Shown here one piece after another: positions 27,215 to 40,484 of a stretch of 64,000 bases of DNA. Every line of letters starts with the position of its first letter. Position 1 is the first letter of the stretch. A program made the translations under genes and the position numbers. The notes under the pieces were generated by a model that had not been told where the DNA came from, did no database searches, and saw nothing but the letters and a program-made list of their open reading frames with translations. Source of the stretch: Euonymus europaeus (Eukaryota; Streptophyta; Magnoliopsida; Celastrales; Celastraceae); the NCBI GenBank assembly GCA_963580455.1, contig OY756965.1, forward strand, positions 8,568,501 to 8,632,500, read 5' to 3'.

Positions 27215-30200
27215 TTGGACCATCAAAGTTGCTCGGTGTACACTTTTTATTGTTCTTTTACGTCAAATTTTACGAGTATAAGATTCCGATATTTTTTCGA
27301 TTCCAAAACACCAACTTTCTATGACAAATGGACAAAACCGTTGAAAGCTCCTCCATATAGAGAGTTGAGCAACTTCGAACCATCGAAGTTGCTCGGTGTA
27401 CACTTTTTATTAATCTTCTATGTCCAATTTTACGAGTATAAACTTCGTAGATTATTTCGATGCCAAAACAACAACTTTCAGTTACAAATGGACAAAACCG
27501 TTAAAAGCTCCACCATAGAGAGATTTGAACAACTTCGGACCATCAATGTTGCTCGGTGTACACTTTTTATTGTTCTTCTATGTCCAATTTTACGAGTATA
27601 AGCTTCCGAGATTATTTCGATGCCAAAACAACAACTTTCCATGACAAATGGACAAAACCGTTGAAAGCTCCTCCATATAGAGAGTTGAGCAACTTCGGAC
27701 CATCGAAGTTGCTCGGTGTACACTTTTTATTAATCTTCTATGTCCAATGTTACGAGTATAAACTTCGTAGATTATTTCGATGCCAAAACAACAACTTTCA
27801 GTTACAAATGGACAAAACCGTTAAAAGCTCCACTATAGAGAGATTTGAGCAACTTCGGACCATCGATGTTGCTCGGTGTACACTTTTTATTGTTCTTCTA
27901 TGTCCAATTTTACGAGTATAAGCTTCCGAGATTATTTCGATGCCAAAACAACGACTTTCTATGACAAATGGACAAAACCGTTAAAAGCTTCTCCATAGAG
28001 AGAGTTGAGCAACTTTGGACCATTAAAGTTGCTCGGTATACACTTTTTATTGTTCTTTTATGTCAAATTTTACGAGTATAAGATTCTGATATTTTTTCGA
28101 TTCCAAAACACCAACTTTCTATGACAAATGGACAAAACCGTTGAAAGCTCCTCCATATAGAGAGTTGAGCAACTTCGGACCATCGAAATTGCTCGGTGTA
28201 CACTTTTTATTAATCTTCTATGTCCAATTTTACGAGTATAAGCTTCCTAGATTATTTTGATGCCAAAACGACAACTTTCTATGACAAATGGATAAAACCG
28301 TTAAAAGCTCGTCCATATAGAGAGTTGAGCAACTTCGGATCATCAATGTTGCTCCGTCTACACTTTTTATTGTTTTTTATGTCCGATTTTCCGAGTATTA
28401 GTTATCGTTATTATTTCAATGCCAAAACACCAACTTTCTATGAGAAATGGACAAAACCGTTAAAAGATCCCAAATAGAGAGAGTTCAGCAACTTCGGACC
28501 ATCAAAGTTGCTCGGTGTACATTTTTTAGTGTTCTTCTATGTCCAATTTTACGAGTATAAGCTTCGTAGATTATTTCAATGACAAAACACCAACTTCCTA
28601 TGACAAATGGACAAAACCGTTAAAAGCTCCCAAATAGAGAGAGTTGAGCAACTTCGGACCATCAAAGTTGCTCGGTGTACACTTTGTATAGTTCTTCTAT
28701 GTCCAGTTTTACGAGTATAAGCTTCCTAGATTATTTTGATGCCAAAACGACAACTTTCTATGACAAATGGACAAAACCGTTAAAAGCTCGTCCATATAGA
28801 GAGTTGAGCAACTTCGGATCATCAATGTTGCTCCGTCTACACTTTTTATTGTTCTTTTATGTCTGATTTTCCGAGTATAAGTTTTCGTTATTATTTCAAT
28901 GCCAAAACACCAACTTTCTATGAGAAATGGACAAAACCGTTAAAAGATCCCAAATAGAGAGAGTTCAGCAACTTCGGACCATCAAAGTTGCTCGGTGTAC
29001 ATTTTTTAGTGTTCTTCTATGTCCAATTTTACGAGTATAAGCTTCGTAGATTATTTCAATGCCAAAACACCAACTTCCTATGACAAATGGACAAAACCGT
29101 TAAAAGCTCCCAAATAGAGAGAGTTGAGCAACTTCGGACCATCGAAGTTGCTCGGTGTACACTTTTTATTAATCTTCTATGTCCAATTTTACGAGTATAA
29201 GCTTCCTAGATTATTTTGATGCCAAAACGACAACTTTCTATGACAAATGGACAAAACCGTTAAAAGCTCGTCCATATAGAGAGTTGAGCAACTTCGGATC
29301 ATCAATGTTGCTCCGTCTACACTTTTTATTGTTTTTTATGTCCGATTTTCCGAGTATTAGTTATCGTTATTATTTCAATGCCAAAACACCAACTTTCTAT
29401 GAGAAATGGACAAAACCGTTAAAAGATCCCAAATAGAGAGAGTTCAGCAACTTCGGACCATCAAAGTTGCTCGGTGTACATTTTTTAGTGTTCTTCTATG
29501 TCCAATTTTACGAGTATAAGCTTCGTAGATTATTTCAATGCCAAAACACCAACTTCCTATGACAAATGGACAAAACCGTTAAAAGCTCCCAAATAGAGAG
29601 AGTTGAGCAACTTCGGACCATCAAAGTTGCTCGGTGTACACTTTGTATAGTTCTTCTATGTCCAGTTTTACGAGTATAAGCTTCCTAGATTATTTTGATG
29701 CCAAAACGACAACTTTCTATGACAAATGGACAAAACCGTTAAATGCTCGTCCATATAGAGAGTTGAGCAACTTCGGATCATCAATGTTGCTCCGTCTACA
29801 CTTTTTATTGTTCTTTTATGTCCGATTTTCCGAGTATAAGTTTTCGTTATTATTTCAATGCCAAAACACCAACTTTCTATGAGAAATGGACAAAACCGTT
29901 AGAAGATCCCTAATAGAGAGAGTTGAGCAACTTTGGACCATCAAAGTTGCTCGGTGTACACTTTTTATTGTTCTTTTACGTCAAATTTTACGAGTATAAG
30001 ATTCCGATATTTTTTCGATTCCAAAACACCAACTTTCTATGACAAATGGACAAAACCGTTGAAAGCTCCTCCATATAGAGAGTTGAGCAACTTCGAACCA
30101 TCGAAGTTGCTCGGTGTACACTTTTTATTAATCTTCTATGTCCAATGTTACGAGTATAAACTTCGTAGATTATTTTGATGCCAAAACAACAACTTTCAGT

Positions 30201-32650
30201 TACAAATGGACAAAACCGTTAAAAGCTCCACCATAGAGAGATTTTAGCAACTTCGGACCATCAATGTTGCTCGGTGTACACTTTTTATTGTTCTTCTATG
30301 TCCAATTTTACGAGTATAAGCTTCCGAGATTATTTCGATGCCAAAACAACAACTTTCCATGACAAATGGACAAAACCGTTGAAAGCTCCTCCATATAGAG
30401 AGTTGAGCAACTTCGGACCATCGAAGTTGCTCGGTGTACACTTTTTATTAATCTTCTATGTCCAATGTTACGAGTATAAACTTCGTAGATTATTTCGATG
30501 CCAAAACAACAACTTTCAGTTACAAATGGACAAAACCGTTAAAAGCTCCACCATAGAGAGATTTGAGCAACTTCGGACCATCAATGTTGCTCGGTGTACA
30601 CTTTTTATTGTTCTTCTATGTCCAATTTTACGAGTATAAGCTTCCGAGATTATTTCGATGCCAAAACAACAACTTTCCATGACAAATGGACAAAACCGTT
30701 AAAAGCTTCTCCATAGAGAGAGTTGAGCAACTTTGGACCATTAAAGTTGCTCGGTATACACTTTTTATTGTTCTTTTATGTCAAATTTTACGAGTATAAG
30801 ATTCTGATATTTTTTCGATTCCAAAACACCAACTTTCTATGACAAATGGACAAAACCGTTGAAAGCTCCTCCATATAGAGAGTTGAGCAACTTCGGACCA
30901 TCGAAATTGCTCGGTGTACACTTTTTATTAATCTTCTATGTCCAATTTTACGAGTATAAGCTTCCTAGATTATTTTGATGCCAAAACGACAACTTTCTAT
31001 GACAAATGGATAAAACCGTTAAAAGCTCGTCCATATAGAGAGTTGAGCAACTTCGGATCATCAATGTTGCTCCGTCTACACTTTTTATTGTTTTTTATGT
31101 CCGATTTTCCGAGTATTAGTTATCGTTATTATTTCAATGCCAAAACACCAACTTTCTATGAGAAATGGACAAAACCGTTAAAAGATCCCAAATAGAGAGA
31201 GTTCAGCAACTTCGGACCATCAAAGTTGCTCGGTGTACATTTTTTAGTGTTCTTCTATGTCCAATTTTACGAGTATAAGCTTCGTAGATTATTTCAATGC
31301 CAAAACACCAACTTCCTATGACAAATGGACAAAACCGTTAAAAGCTCCCAAATAGAGAGAGTTGAGCAACTTCGGACCATCAAAGTTGCTCGGTGTACAC
31401 TTTGTATAGTTCTTCTATGTCCAGTTTTACGAGTATAAGCTTCCTAGATTATTTTGATGCCAAAACGACAACTTTCTATGACAAATGGACAAAACCGTTA
31501 AAAGCTCGTCCATATAGAGAGTTGAGCAACTTCGGATCATCAATGTTGCTCCGTCTACACTTTTTATTGTTCTTTTATGTCCGATTTTCCGAGTATAAGT
31601 TTTCGTTATTATTTCAATGCCAAAACACCAACTTTCTATGAGAAATGGACAAAACCGTTAAAAGATCCCAAATAGAGAGAGTTCAGCAACTTCGGACCAT
31701 CAAAGTTGCTCGGTGTACATTTTTTAGTGTTCTTCTATGTCCAATTTTACGAGTATAAGCTTCGTAGATTATTTCAATGCCAAAACACCAACTTCCTATG
31801 ACAAATGGACAAAACCGTTAAAAGCTCCCAAATAGAGAGAGTTGAGCAACTTCGGACCATCGAAGTTGCTCGGTGTACAGTTTTTATTAATCTTCTATGT
31901 CCAATTTTACGAGTATAAGCTTCCTAGATTATTTTGATGCCAAAACGACAACTTTCTATGACAAATGGACAAAACCGTTAAAAGCTCATCCATATAGAGA
32001 GTTGAGCAACTTCGGATCATCAATGTTGCTCCGTCTACACTTTTTATTGTTTTTTATGTCCGATTTTCCGAGTATTAGTTATCGTTATTATTTCAATGCC
32101 AAAACACCAACTTTCTATGAGAAATGGACAAAACCGTTAAAAGATCCCAAATAGAGAGAGTTCAGCAACTTCGGACCATCAAAGTTGCTCGGTGTACATT
32201 TTTTAGTGTTCTTCTATGTCCAATTTTACGAGTATAAGCTTCGTAGATTATTTCAATGCCAAAACACCAACTTCCTATGACAAATGGACAAAACCGTTAA
32301 AAGCTCCCAAATAGAGAGAGTTGAGCAACTTCGGACCATCAAAGTTGCTCGGTGTACACTTTGTATAGTTCTTCTATGTCCAGTTTTACGAGTATAAGCT
32401 TCCTAGATTATTTTGATGCCAAAACGACAACTTTCTATGACAAATGGACAAAACCGTTAAATGCTCGTCCATATAGAGAGTTGAGCAACTTCGGATCATC
32501 AATGTTGCTCCGTCTACACTTTTTATTGTTCTTTTATGTCCGATTTTCCGAGTATAAGTTTTCGTTATTATTTCAATGCCAAAACACCAACTTTCTATGA
32601 GAAATGGACAAAACCGTTAGAAGATCCCTAATAGAGAGAGTTGAGCAACT
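27215..32650 (+). repeat. Two copies of a 17-monomer HOR (2718 bp each)
   Basis: The copies are 27215-29932 and 29933-32650. Class order is b a d a d' b e c followed by three trimers: f e' c, f e c, f e' c. Both share private changes such as GGATAAAACCG (28291 and 31010) and GTTAAATGCTCG (29738 and 32456). They differ in their first five monomers, where the second copy has ATTTTGATGCC and GAGATTTTAGC and the first does not. Confidence 0.88.
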
Positions 32651-35210
32651 TTGGACCATCAAAGTTGCTCGGTGTACACTTTTTATTGTTCTTTTACGTC
32701 AAATTTTACGAGTATAAGATTCCGATATTTTTTCGATTCCAAAACACCAACTTTCTATGACAAATGGACAAAACCGTTGAAAGCTCCTCCATATAGAGAG
32801 TTGAGCAACTTCGAACCATCGAAGTTGCTCGGTGTACACTTTTTATTAATCTTCTATGTCCAATGTTACGAGTATAAACTTCGTAGATTATTTCGATGCC
32901 AAAACAACAACTTTCAGTTACAAATGGACAAAACCGTTAAAAGCTCCACCATAGAGAGATTTGAGCAACTTCGGACCATCAATGTTGCTCGGTGTACACT
33001 TTTTATTGTTCTTCTATGTCCAATTTTACGAGTATAAGCTTCCGAGATTATTTCGATGCCAAAACAACAACTTTCCATGACAAATGGACAAAACCGTTGA
33101 AAGCTCCTCCATATAGAGAGTTGAGCAACTTCGGACCATCGAAGTTGCTCGGTGTACACTTTTTATTAATCTTCTATGTCCAATGTTACGAGTATAAACT
33201 TCGTAGATTATTTCGATGCCAAAACAACAACTTTCAGTTACAAATGGACAAAACCGTTAAAAGCTCCACTATAGAGAGATTTGAGCAACTTCGGACCATC
33301 GATGTTGCTCGGTGTACACTTTTTATTGTTCTTCTATGTCCAATTTTACGAGTATAAGCTTCCGAGATTATTTCGATGCCAAAACAACGACTTTCTATGA
33401 CAAATGGACAAAACCGTTAAAAGCTTCTCCATAGAGAGAGTTGAGCAACTTTGGACCATTAAAGTTGCTCGGTATACACTTTTTATTGTTCTTTTATGTC
33501 AAATTTTACGAGTATAAGATTCCGATATTTTTTCGATTCCAAAACACCAACTTTCTATGACAAATGGACAAAACCTTTGAAAGCTCCTCCATATAGAGAG
33601 TTGAGCAACTTCGGACCATCGAAGTTGCTCGGTGTACACTTTTTATTAATCTTCTATGTCCAATTTTACGAGTTTAAGCTTCCTAGATTATTTTGATGCC
33701 AAAACGACAACTTTCTATGACAAATGGACAAAACCGTTAAAAGCTCGTCCATATAGAGAGTTGAGCAACTTCGGATCATCAATGTTGCTCCGTCTACACT
33801 TTTTATTGTTCTTTTATGTCCGATTTTCCGAGTATAGGTTTTCGTTATTATTTCAATGCCAAAACACCAACTTTCTATGAGAAATGGACAAAACCGTTAG
33901 AAGATCCCTAATAGAGAGAGTTGAGCAACTTTGGACCATCAAAGTTGCTCGGTGTACACTTTTTATTGTTCTTTTACGTCAAATTTTACGAGTATAAGAT
34001 TCCGATATTTTTTCGATTCCAAAACACCAACTTTCTATGACAAATGGACAAAACCGTTGAAAGCTCCTCCATATAGAGAGTTGAGCAACTTCGAACCATC
34101 GAAGTTGCTCGGTGTACACTTTTTATTAATCTTCTATGTCCAATGTTACGAGTATAAACTTCGTAGATTATTTCGATGCCAAAACAACAACTTTCAGTTA
34201 CAAATGGACAAAACCGTTAAAAGCTCCACCATAGAGAGATTTGAGCAACTTCGGACCATCAATGTTGCTCGGTGTACACTTTTTATTGTTCTTCTATGTC
34301 CAATTTTACGAGTATAAGCTTCCGAGATTATTTCGATGCCAAAACAACAACTTTCCATGACAAATGGACAAAACCGTTGAAAGCTCCTCCATATAGAGAG
34401 TTGAGCAACTTCGGACCATCGAAGTTGCTCGGTGTACACCTTTTATTAATCTTCTATGTCCAATGTTACGAGTATAAACTTCGTAGATTATTTCGATGCC
34501 AAAACAACAACTTTCAGTTACAAATGGACAAAACCGTTAAAAGCTCCACTATAGAGAGATTTGAGCAACTTCGGACCATCGATGTTGCTCGGTGTACACT
34601 TTTTATTGTTCTTCTATGTCCAATTTTACGAGTATAAGCTTCCGAGATTATTTCGATGCCAAAACAACGACTTTCTATGACAAATGGACAAAACCGTTAA
34701 AAGCTTCTCCATAGAGAGAGTTGAGCAACTTTGGACCATTAAAGTTGCTCGGTATACACTTTTTATTGTTCTTTTATGTCAAATTTTACGAGTATAAGAT
34801 TCCGATATTTTTTCGATTCCAAAACACCAACTTTCTATGACAAATGGACAAAACCTTTGAAAGCTCCTCCATATAGAGAGTTGAGCAACTTCGGACCATC
34901 GAAGTTGCTCGGTGTACACTTTTTATTAATCTTCTATGTCCAATTTTACGAGTATAAGCTTCCTAGATTATTTTGATGCCAAAACGACAACTTTCTATGA
35001 CAAATGGACAAAACCGTTAAAAGCTCGTCCATATAGAGAGTTGAGCAACTTCGGATCATCAATGTTGCTCCGTCTACACTTTTTATTGTTCTTTTATGTC
35101 CGATTTTCCGAGTATAGGTTTTCGTTATTATTTCAATGCCAAAACACCAACTTTCTATGAGAAATGGACAAAACCGTTAGAAGATCCCTAATAGAGAGAG
35201 TTGAGCAACT
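32651..35210 (+). repeat. Two copies of an 8-monomer HOR (1280 bp each)
   Basis: The copies are 32651-33930 and 33931-35210. Class order is b a d a d' b e c, with no trimer. The final c monomer carries GAGTATAGGTTTTCG and ends with GTTAGAAGATCCCTAATAG, the ending typical of a c monomer that is followed by b. The two copies are nearly identical. Confidence 0.9.
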
Positions 35211-38200
35211 TTGGACCATCAAAGTTGCTCGGTGTACACTTTTTATTGTTCTTTTACGTCAAATTTTACGAGTATAAGATTCCGATATTTTTTCGATTCC
35301 AAAACACCAACTTTCTATGACAAATGGACAAAACCGTTGAAAGCTCCTCCATATAGAGAGTTGAGCAACTTCGAACCATCGAAGTTGCTCGGTGTACACT
35401 TTTTATTAATCTTCTATGTCCAATGTTACGAGTATAAACTTCGTAGATTATTTCGATGCCAAAACAACAACTTTCAGTTACAAATGGACAAAACCGTTAA
35501 AAGCTCCACCATAGAGAGATTTGAACAACTTCGGACCATCAATGTTGCTCGGTGTACACTTTTTATTGTTCTTCTATGTCCAATTTTACGAGTATAAGCT
35601 TCCGAGATTATTTCGATGCCAAAACAACAACTTTCCATGACAAATGGACAAAACCGTTGAAAGCTCCTCCATATAGAGAGTTGAGCAACTTCGGACCATC
35701 GAAGTTGCTCGGTGTACACTTTTTATTAATCTTCTATGTCCAATGTTACGAGTATAAACTTCGTAGATTATTTCGATGCCAAAACAACAACTTTCAGTTA
35801 CAAATGGACAAAACCGTTAAAAGCTCCACTATAGAGAGATTTGAGCAACTTCGGACCATCGATGTTGCTCGGTGTACACTTTTTATTGTTCTTCTATGTC
35901 CAATTTTACGAGTATAAGCTTCCGAGATTATTTCGATGCCAAAACAACGACTTTCTATGACAAATGGACAAAACCGTTAAAAGCTTCTCCATAGAGAGAG
36001 TTGAGCAACTTTGGACCATTAAAGTTGCTCGGTATACACTTTTTATTGTTCTTTTATGTCAAATTTTACGAGTATAAGATTCCGATATTTTTTCGATTCC
36101 AAAACACCAACTTTCTATGACAAATGGACAAAACCTTTGAAAGCTCCTCCATATAGAGAGTTGAGCAACTTCGGACCATCGAAGTTGCTCGGTGTACACT
36201 TTTTATTAATCTTCTATGTCCAATTTTACGAGTATAAGCTTCCTAGATTATTTTGATGCCAAAACGACAACTTTCTATGACAAATGGACAAAACCGTTAA
36301 AAGCTCGTCCATATAGAGAGTTGAGCAACTTCGGATCATCAATGTTGCTCCGTCTACACTTTTTATTGTTTTTTATGTCCGATTTTCCGAGTATTAGTTA
36401 TCGTTATTATTTCAATGCCAAAACACCAACTTTCTATGAGAAATGGACAAAACCGTTAAAAGATCCCAAATAGAGAGAGTTCAGCAACTTCGGACCATCA
36501 AAGTTGCTCGGTGTACATTTTTTAGTGTTCTTCTATGTCCAATTTTACGAGTATAAGCTTCGTAGATTATTTCAATGCCAAAACACCAACTTCCTATGAC
36601 AAATGGACAAAACCGTTAAAAGCTCCCAAATAGAGAGAGTTGAGCAACTTCGGACCATCAAAGTTGCTCGGTGTACACTTTGTATAGTTCTTCTATGTCC
36701 AGTTTTACGAGTATAAGCTTCCTAGATTATTTTGATGCCAAAACGACAACTTTCTATGACAAATGGACAAAATCGTTAAAACTCGTCCATATAGAGAGTT
36801 GAGCAACTTCGGATCATCAATGTTGCTCCGTCTACACTTTTTATTGTTCTTTTATGTCCGATTTTCCGAGTATAAGTTTTCGTTATTATTTCAATGCCAA
36901 AACACCAACTTTCTATGAGAAATGGACAAAACCGTTAGAAGATCCCTAATAGAGAGAGTTAAGCAACTTTGGACCATCAAAGTTGCTCGGTGTACACTTT
37001 TTATTGTTCTTTTACGTCAAATTTTACGAGTATAAGATTCCGATATTTTTTCGATTCCAAAACACCAACTTTCTATGACAAATGGACAAAACCGTTGAAA
37101 GCTCCTCCATATAGAGAGTTGAGCAACTTCGAACCATCGAAGTTGCTCGGTGTACACTTTTTATTAATCTTCTATGTCCAATGTTACGAGTATAAACTTC
37201 GTAGATTATTTTGATGCCAAAACAACAACTTTCAGTTACAAATGGACAAAACCGTTAAAAGCTCCACCATAGAGAGATTTTAGCAACTTCGGACCATCAA
37301 TGTTGCTCGGTGTACACTTTTTATTGTTCTTCTATGTCCAATTTTACGAGTATAAGCTTCCGAGATTATTTCGATGCCAAAACAACAACTTTCCATGACA
37401 AATGGACAAAACCGTTGAAAGCTCCTCCATATAGAGAGTTGAGCAACTTCGGACCATCGAAGTTGCTCGGTGTACACTTTTTATAAATCTTCTATGTCCA
37501 ATGTTACGAGTATAAACTTCGTAGATTATTTCGATGCCAAAACAACAACTTTCAGTTACAAATGGACAAAACCGTTAAAAGCTCCACCATAGAGAGATTT
37601 GAGCAACTTCGGACCATCAATGTTGCTCGGTGTACACCTTTTATTGTTCTTCTATGTCCAATTTTACGAGTATAAGCTTCCGAGATTATTTCGATGCCAA
37701 AACAACAACTTTCCATGACAAATGGACAAAACCGTTAAAAGCTTCTCCATAGAGAGAGTTGAGCAACTTTGGACCATTAAAGTTGCTCGGTATACACTTT
37801 TTATTGTTCTTTTATGTCAAATTTTACGAGTATAAGATTCTGATATTTTTTCGATTCCAAAACACCAACTTTCTATGACAAATGGACAAAACCGTTGAAA
37901 GCTCCTCCATATAGAGAGTTGAGCAACTTCGGACCATCGAATTTGCTCGGTGTACACTTTTTATTAATCTTCTATGTCCAATTTTACGAGTATAAGCTTC
38001 CTAGATTATTTTGATGCCAAAACGACAACTTTCTATGACAAATGGACAAAACCGTTAAAAGCTCGTCCATATAGAGAGTTGAGCAACTACGGATCATCAA
38101 TGTTGCTCCGTCTACACTTTTTATTGTTTTTTATGTCCGATTTTCCGAGTATTAGTTATCGTTATTATTTCATTGCCAAAACACCAACTTTCTATGAGAA

Positions 38201-40484
38201 ATGGACAAAACCGTTAGAAGATCCCTAATAGAGAGAGTTGAGCAACTTTGGACCATCAAAGTTGCTCGGTGTACATTTTTTAGTGTTCTTCTATGTCCAA
38301 TTTTACGAGTATAAGCTTCGTAGATTATTTCAATGCCAAAACACCAACTTCCTATGACAAATGGACAAAACCGTTAAAAGCTCCCAAATAGAGAGAGTTG
38401 AGCAACTTCGGACCATCAAAGTTGCTCGGTGTACACTTTGTATAGTTCTTCTATGTCCAGTTTTACGAGTATAAGCTTCCTAGATTATTTTGATGCCAAA
38501 ACGACAACTTTCTATGACAAATGGACAAAATCGTTAAAACTCGTCCATATAGAGAGTTGAGCAACTTCGGATCATCAATGTTGCTCCGTCTACACTTTTT
38601 ATTGTTCTTTTATGTCCGATTTTCCGAGTATAAGTTTTCGTTATTATTTCAATGCCAAAACACCAACTTTCTATGAGAAATGGACAAAACCGTTAGAAGA
38701 TCCCTAATAGAGAGAGTTAAGCAACTTTGGACCATCAAAGTTGCTCGGTGTACACTTTTTATTGTTCTTTTACGTCAAATTTTACGAGTATAAGATTCCG
38801 ATATTTTTTCGATTCCAAAACACCAACTTTCTATGACAAATGGACAAAACCGTTGAAAGCTCCTCCATATAGAGAGTTGAGCAACTTCGAACCATCGAAG
38901 TTGCTCGGTGTACACTTTTTATTAATCTTCTATGTCCAATGTTACGAGTATAAACTTCGTAGATTATTTTGATGCCAAAACAACAACTTTCAGTTACAAA
39001 TGGACAAAACCGTTAAAAGCTCCACCATAGAGAGATTTTAGCAACTTCGGACCATCAATGTTGCTCGGTGTACACTTTTTATTGTTCTTCTATGTCCAAT
39101 TTTACGAGTATAAGCTTCCGAGATTATTTCGATGCCAAAACAACAACTTTCCATGACAAATGGACAAAACCGTTGAAAGCTCCTCCATATAGAGAGTTGA
39201 GCAACTTCGGACCATCGAAGTTGCTCGGTGTACACTTTTTATAAATCTTCTATGTCCAATGTTACGAGTATAAACTTCGTAGATTATTTCGATGCCAAAA
39301 CAACAACTTTCAGTTACAAATGGACAAAACCGTTAAAAGCTCCACCATAGAGAGATTTGAGCAACTTCGGACCATCAATGTTGCTCGGTGTACACCTTTT
39401 ATTGTTCTTCTATGTCCAATTTTACGAGTATAAGCTTCCGAGATTATTTCGATGCCAAAACAACAACTTTCCATGACAAATGGACAAAACCGTTAAAAGC
39501 TTCTCCATAGAGAGAGTTGAGCAACTTTGGACCATTAAAGTTGCTCGGTATACACTTTTTATTGTTCTTTTATGTCAAATTTTACGAGTATAAGATTCTG
39601 ATATTTTTTCGATTCCAAAACACCAACTTTCTAAGACAAATGGACAAAACCGTTGAAAGCTCCTCCATATAGAGAGTTGAGCAACTTCGGACCATCGAAT
39701 TTGCTCGGTGTACACTTTTTATTAATCTTCTATGTCCAATTTTACGAGTATAAGCTTCCTAGATTATTTTGATGCCAAAACGACAACTTTCTATGACAAA
39801 TGGACAAAACCGTTAAAAGCTCGTCCATATAGAGAGTTGAGCAACTACGGATCATCAATGTTGCTCCGTCTACACTTTTTATTGTTTTTTATGTCCGATT
39901 TTCCGAGTATTAGTTATCGTTATTATTTCATTGCCAAAACACCAACTTTCTATGAGAAATGGACAAAACCGTTAAAAGATCCCAAATAGAGAGAGTTCAG
40001 CAACTTCGGACCATCAAAGTTGCTCGGTGTACATTTTTTAGTGTTCTTCTATGTCCAATTTTACGAGTATAAGCTTCGTAGATTATTTCAATGCCAAAAC
40101 AGCAACTTCCTATGACAAATGGACAAAACCGTTAAAAGCTCCCAAATAGAGAGAGTTGAGCAACTTCGGACCATCAAAGTTGCTCGGTGTACACTTTGTA
40201 TAGTTCTTCTATCTCCAGTTTTACGAGTATAAGCTTCCTAGATTATTTTGATGCCAAAACGACAACTTTCTATGACAAATGGACAAAACCGTTAAAAGCT
40301 CGTCCATATAGAGAGTTGAGCAACTTCGGATCATCAATGTTGCTCCGTCTACACTTTTTATTGTTCTTTTATGTCCGATTTTCCGAGTATAAGTTTTTGT
40401 TATTATTTCAATGCCAAAACACCAACTTTCTATGACAAATGGACAAAACCGTTAAAAGCTCCTCCATATAGAGAGTTGAGCAAC
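35211..40484 (+). repeat. Three copies of an 11-monomer HOR (1758 bp each)
   Basis: The copies are 35211-36968, 36969-38726 and 38727-40484, with class order b a d a d' b e c f e' c. The second and third are closest to each other: they share TTTTATAAATC (37481, 39239), ACACCTTTTATTG (37635, 39393) and TTTCATTGCC (38169, 39928). The second copy contains a hybrid b/f monomer at about 38215-38290. The last c monomer of the third copy has a different end (ATGACAAATGG then CTCCTCC) and leads out of the block. Confidence 0.88.
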
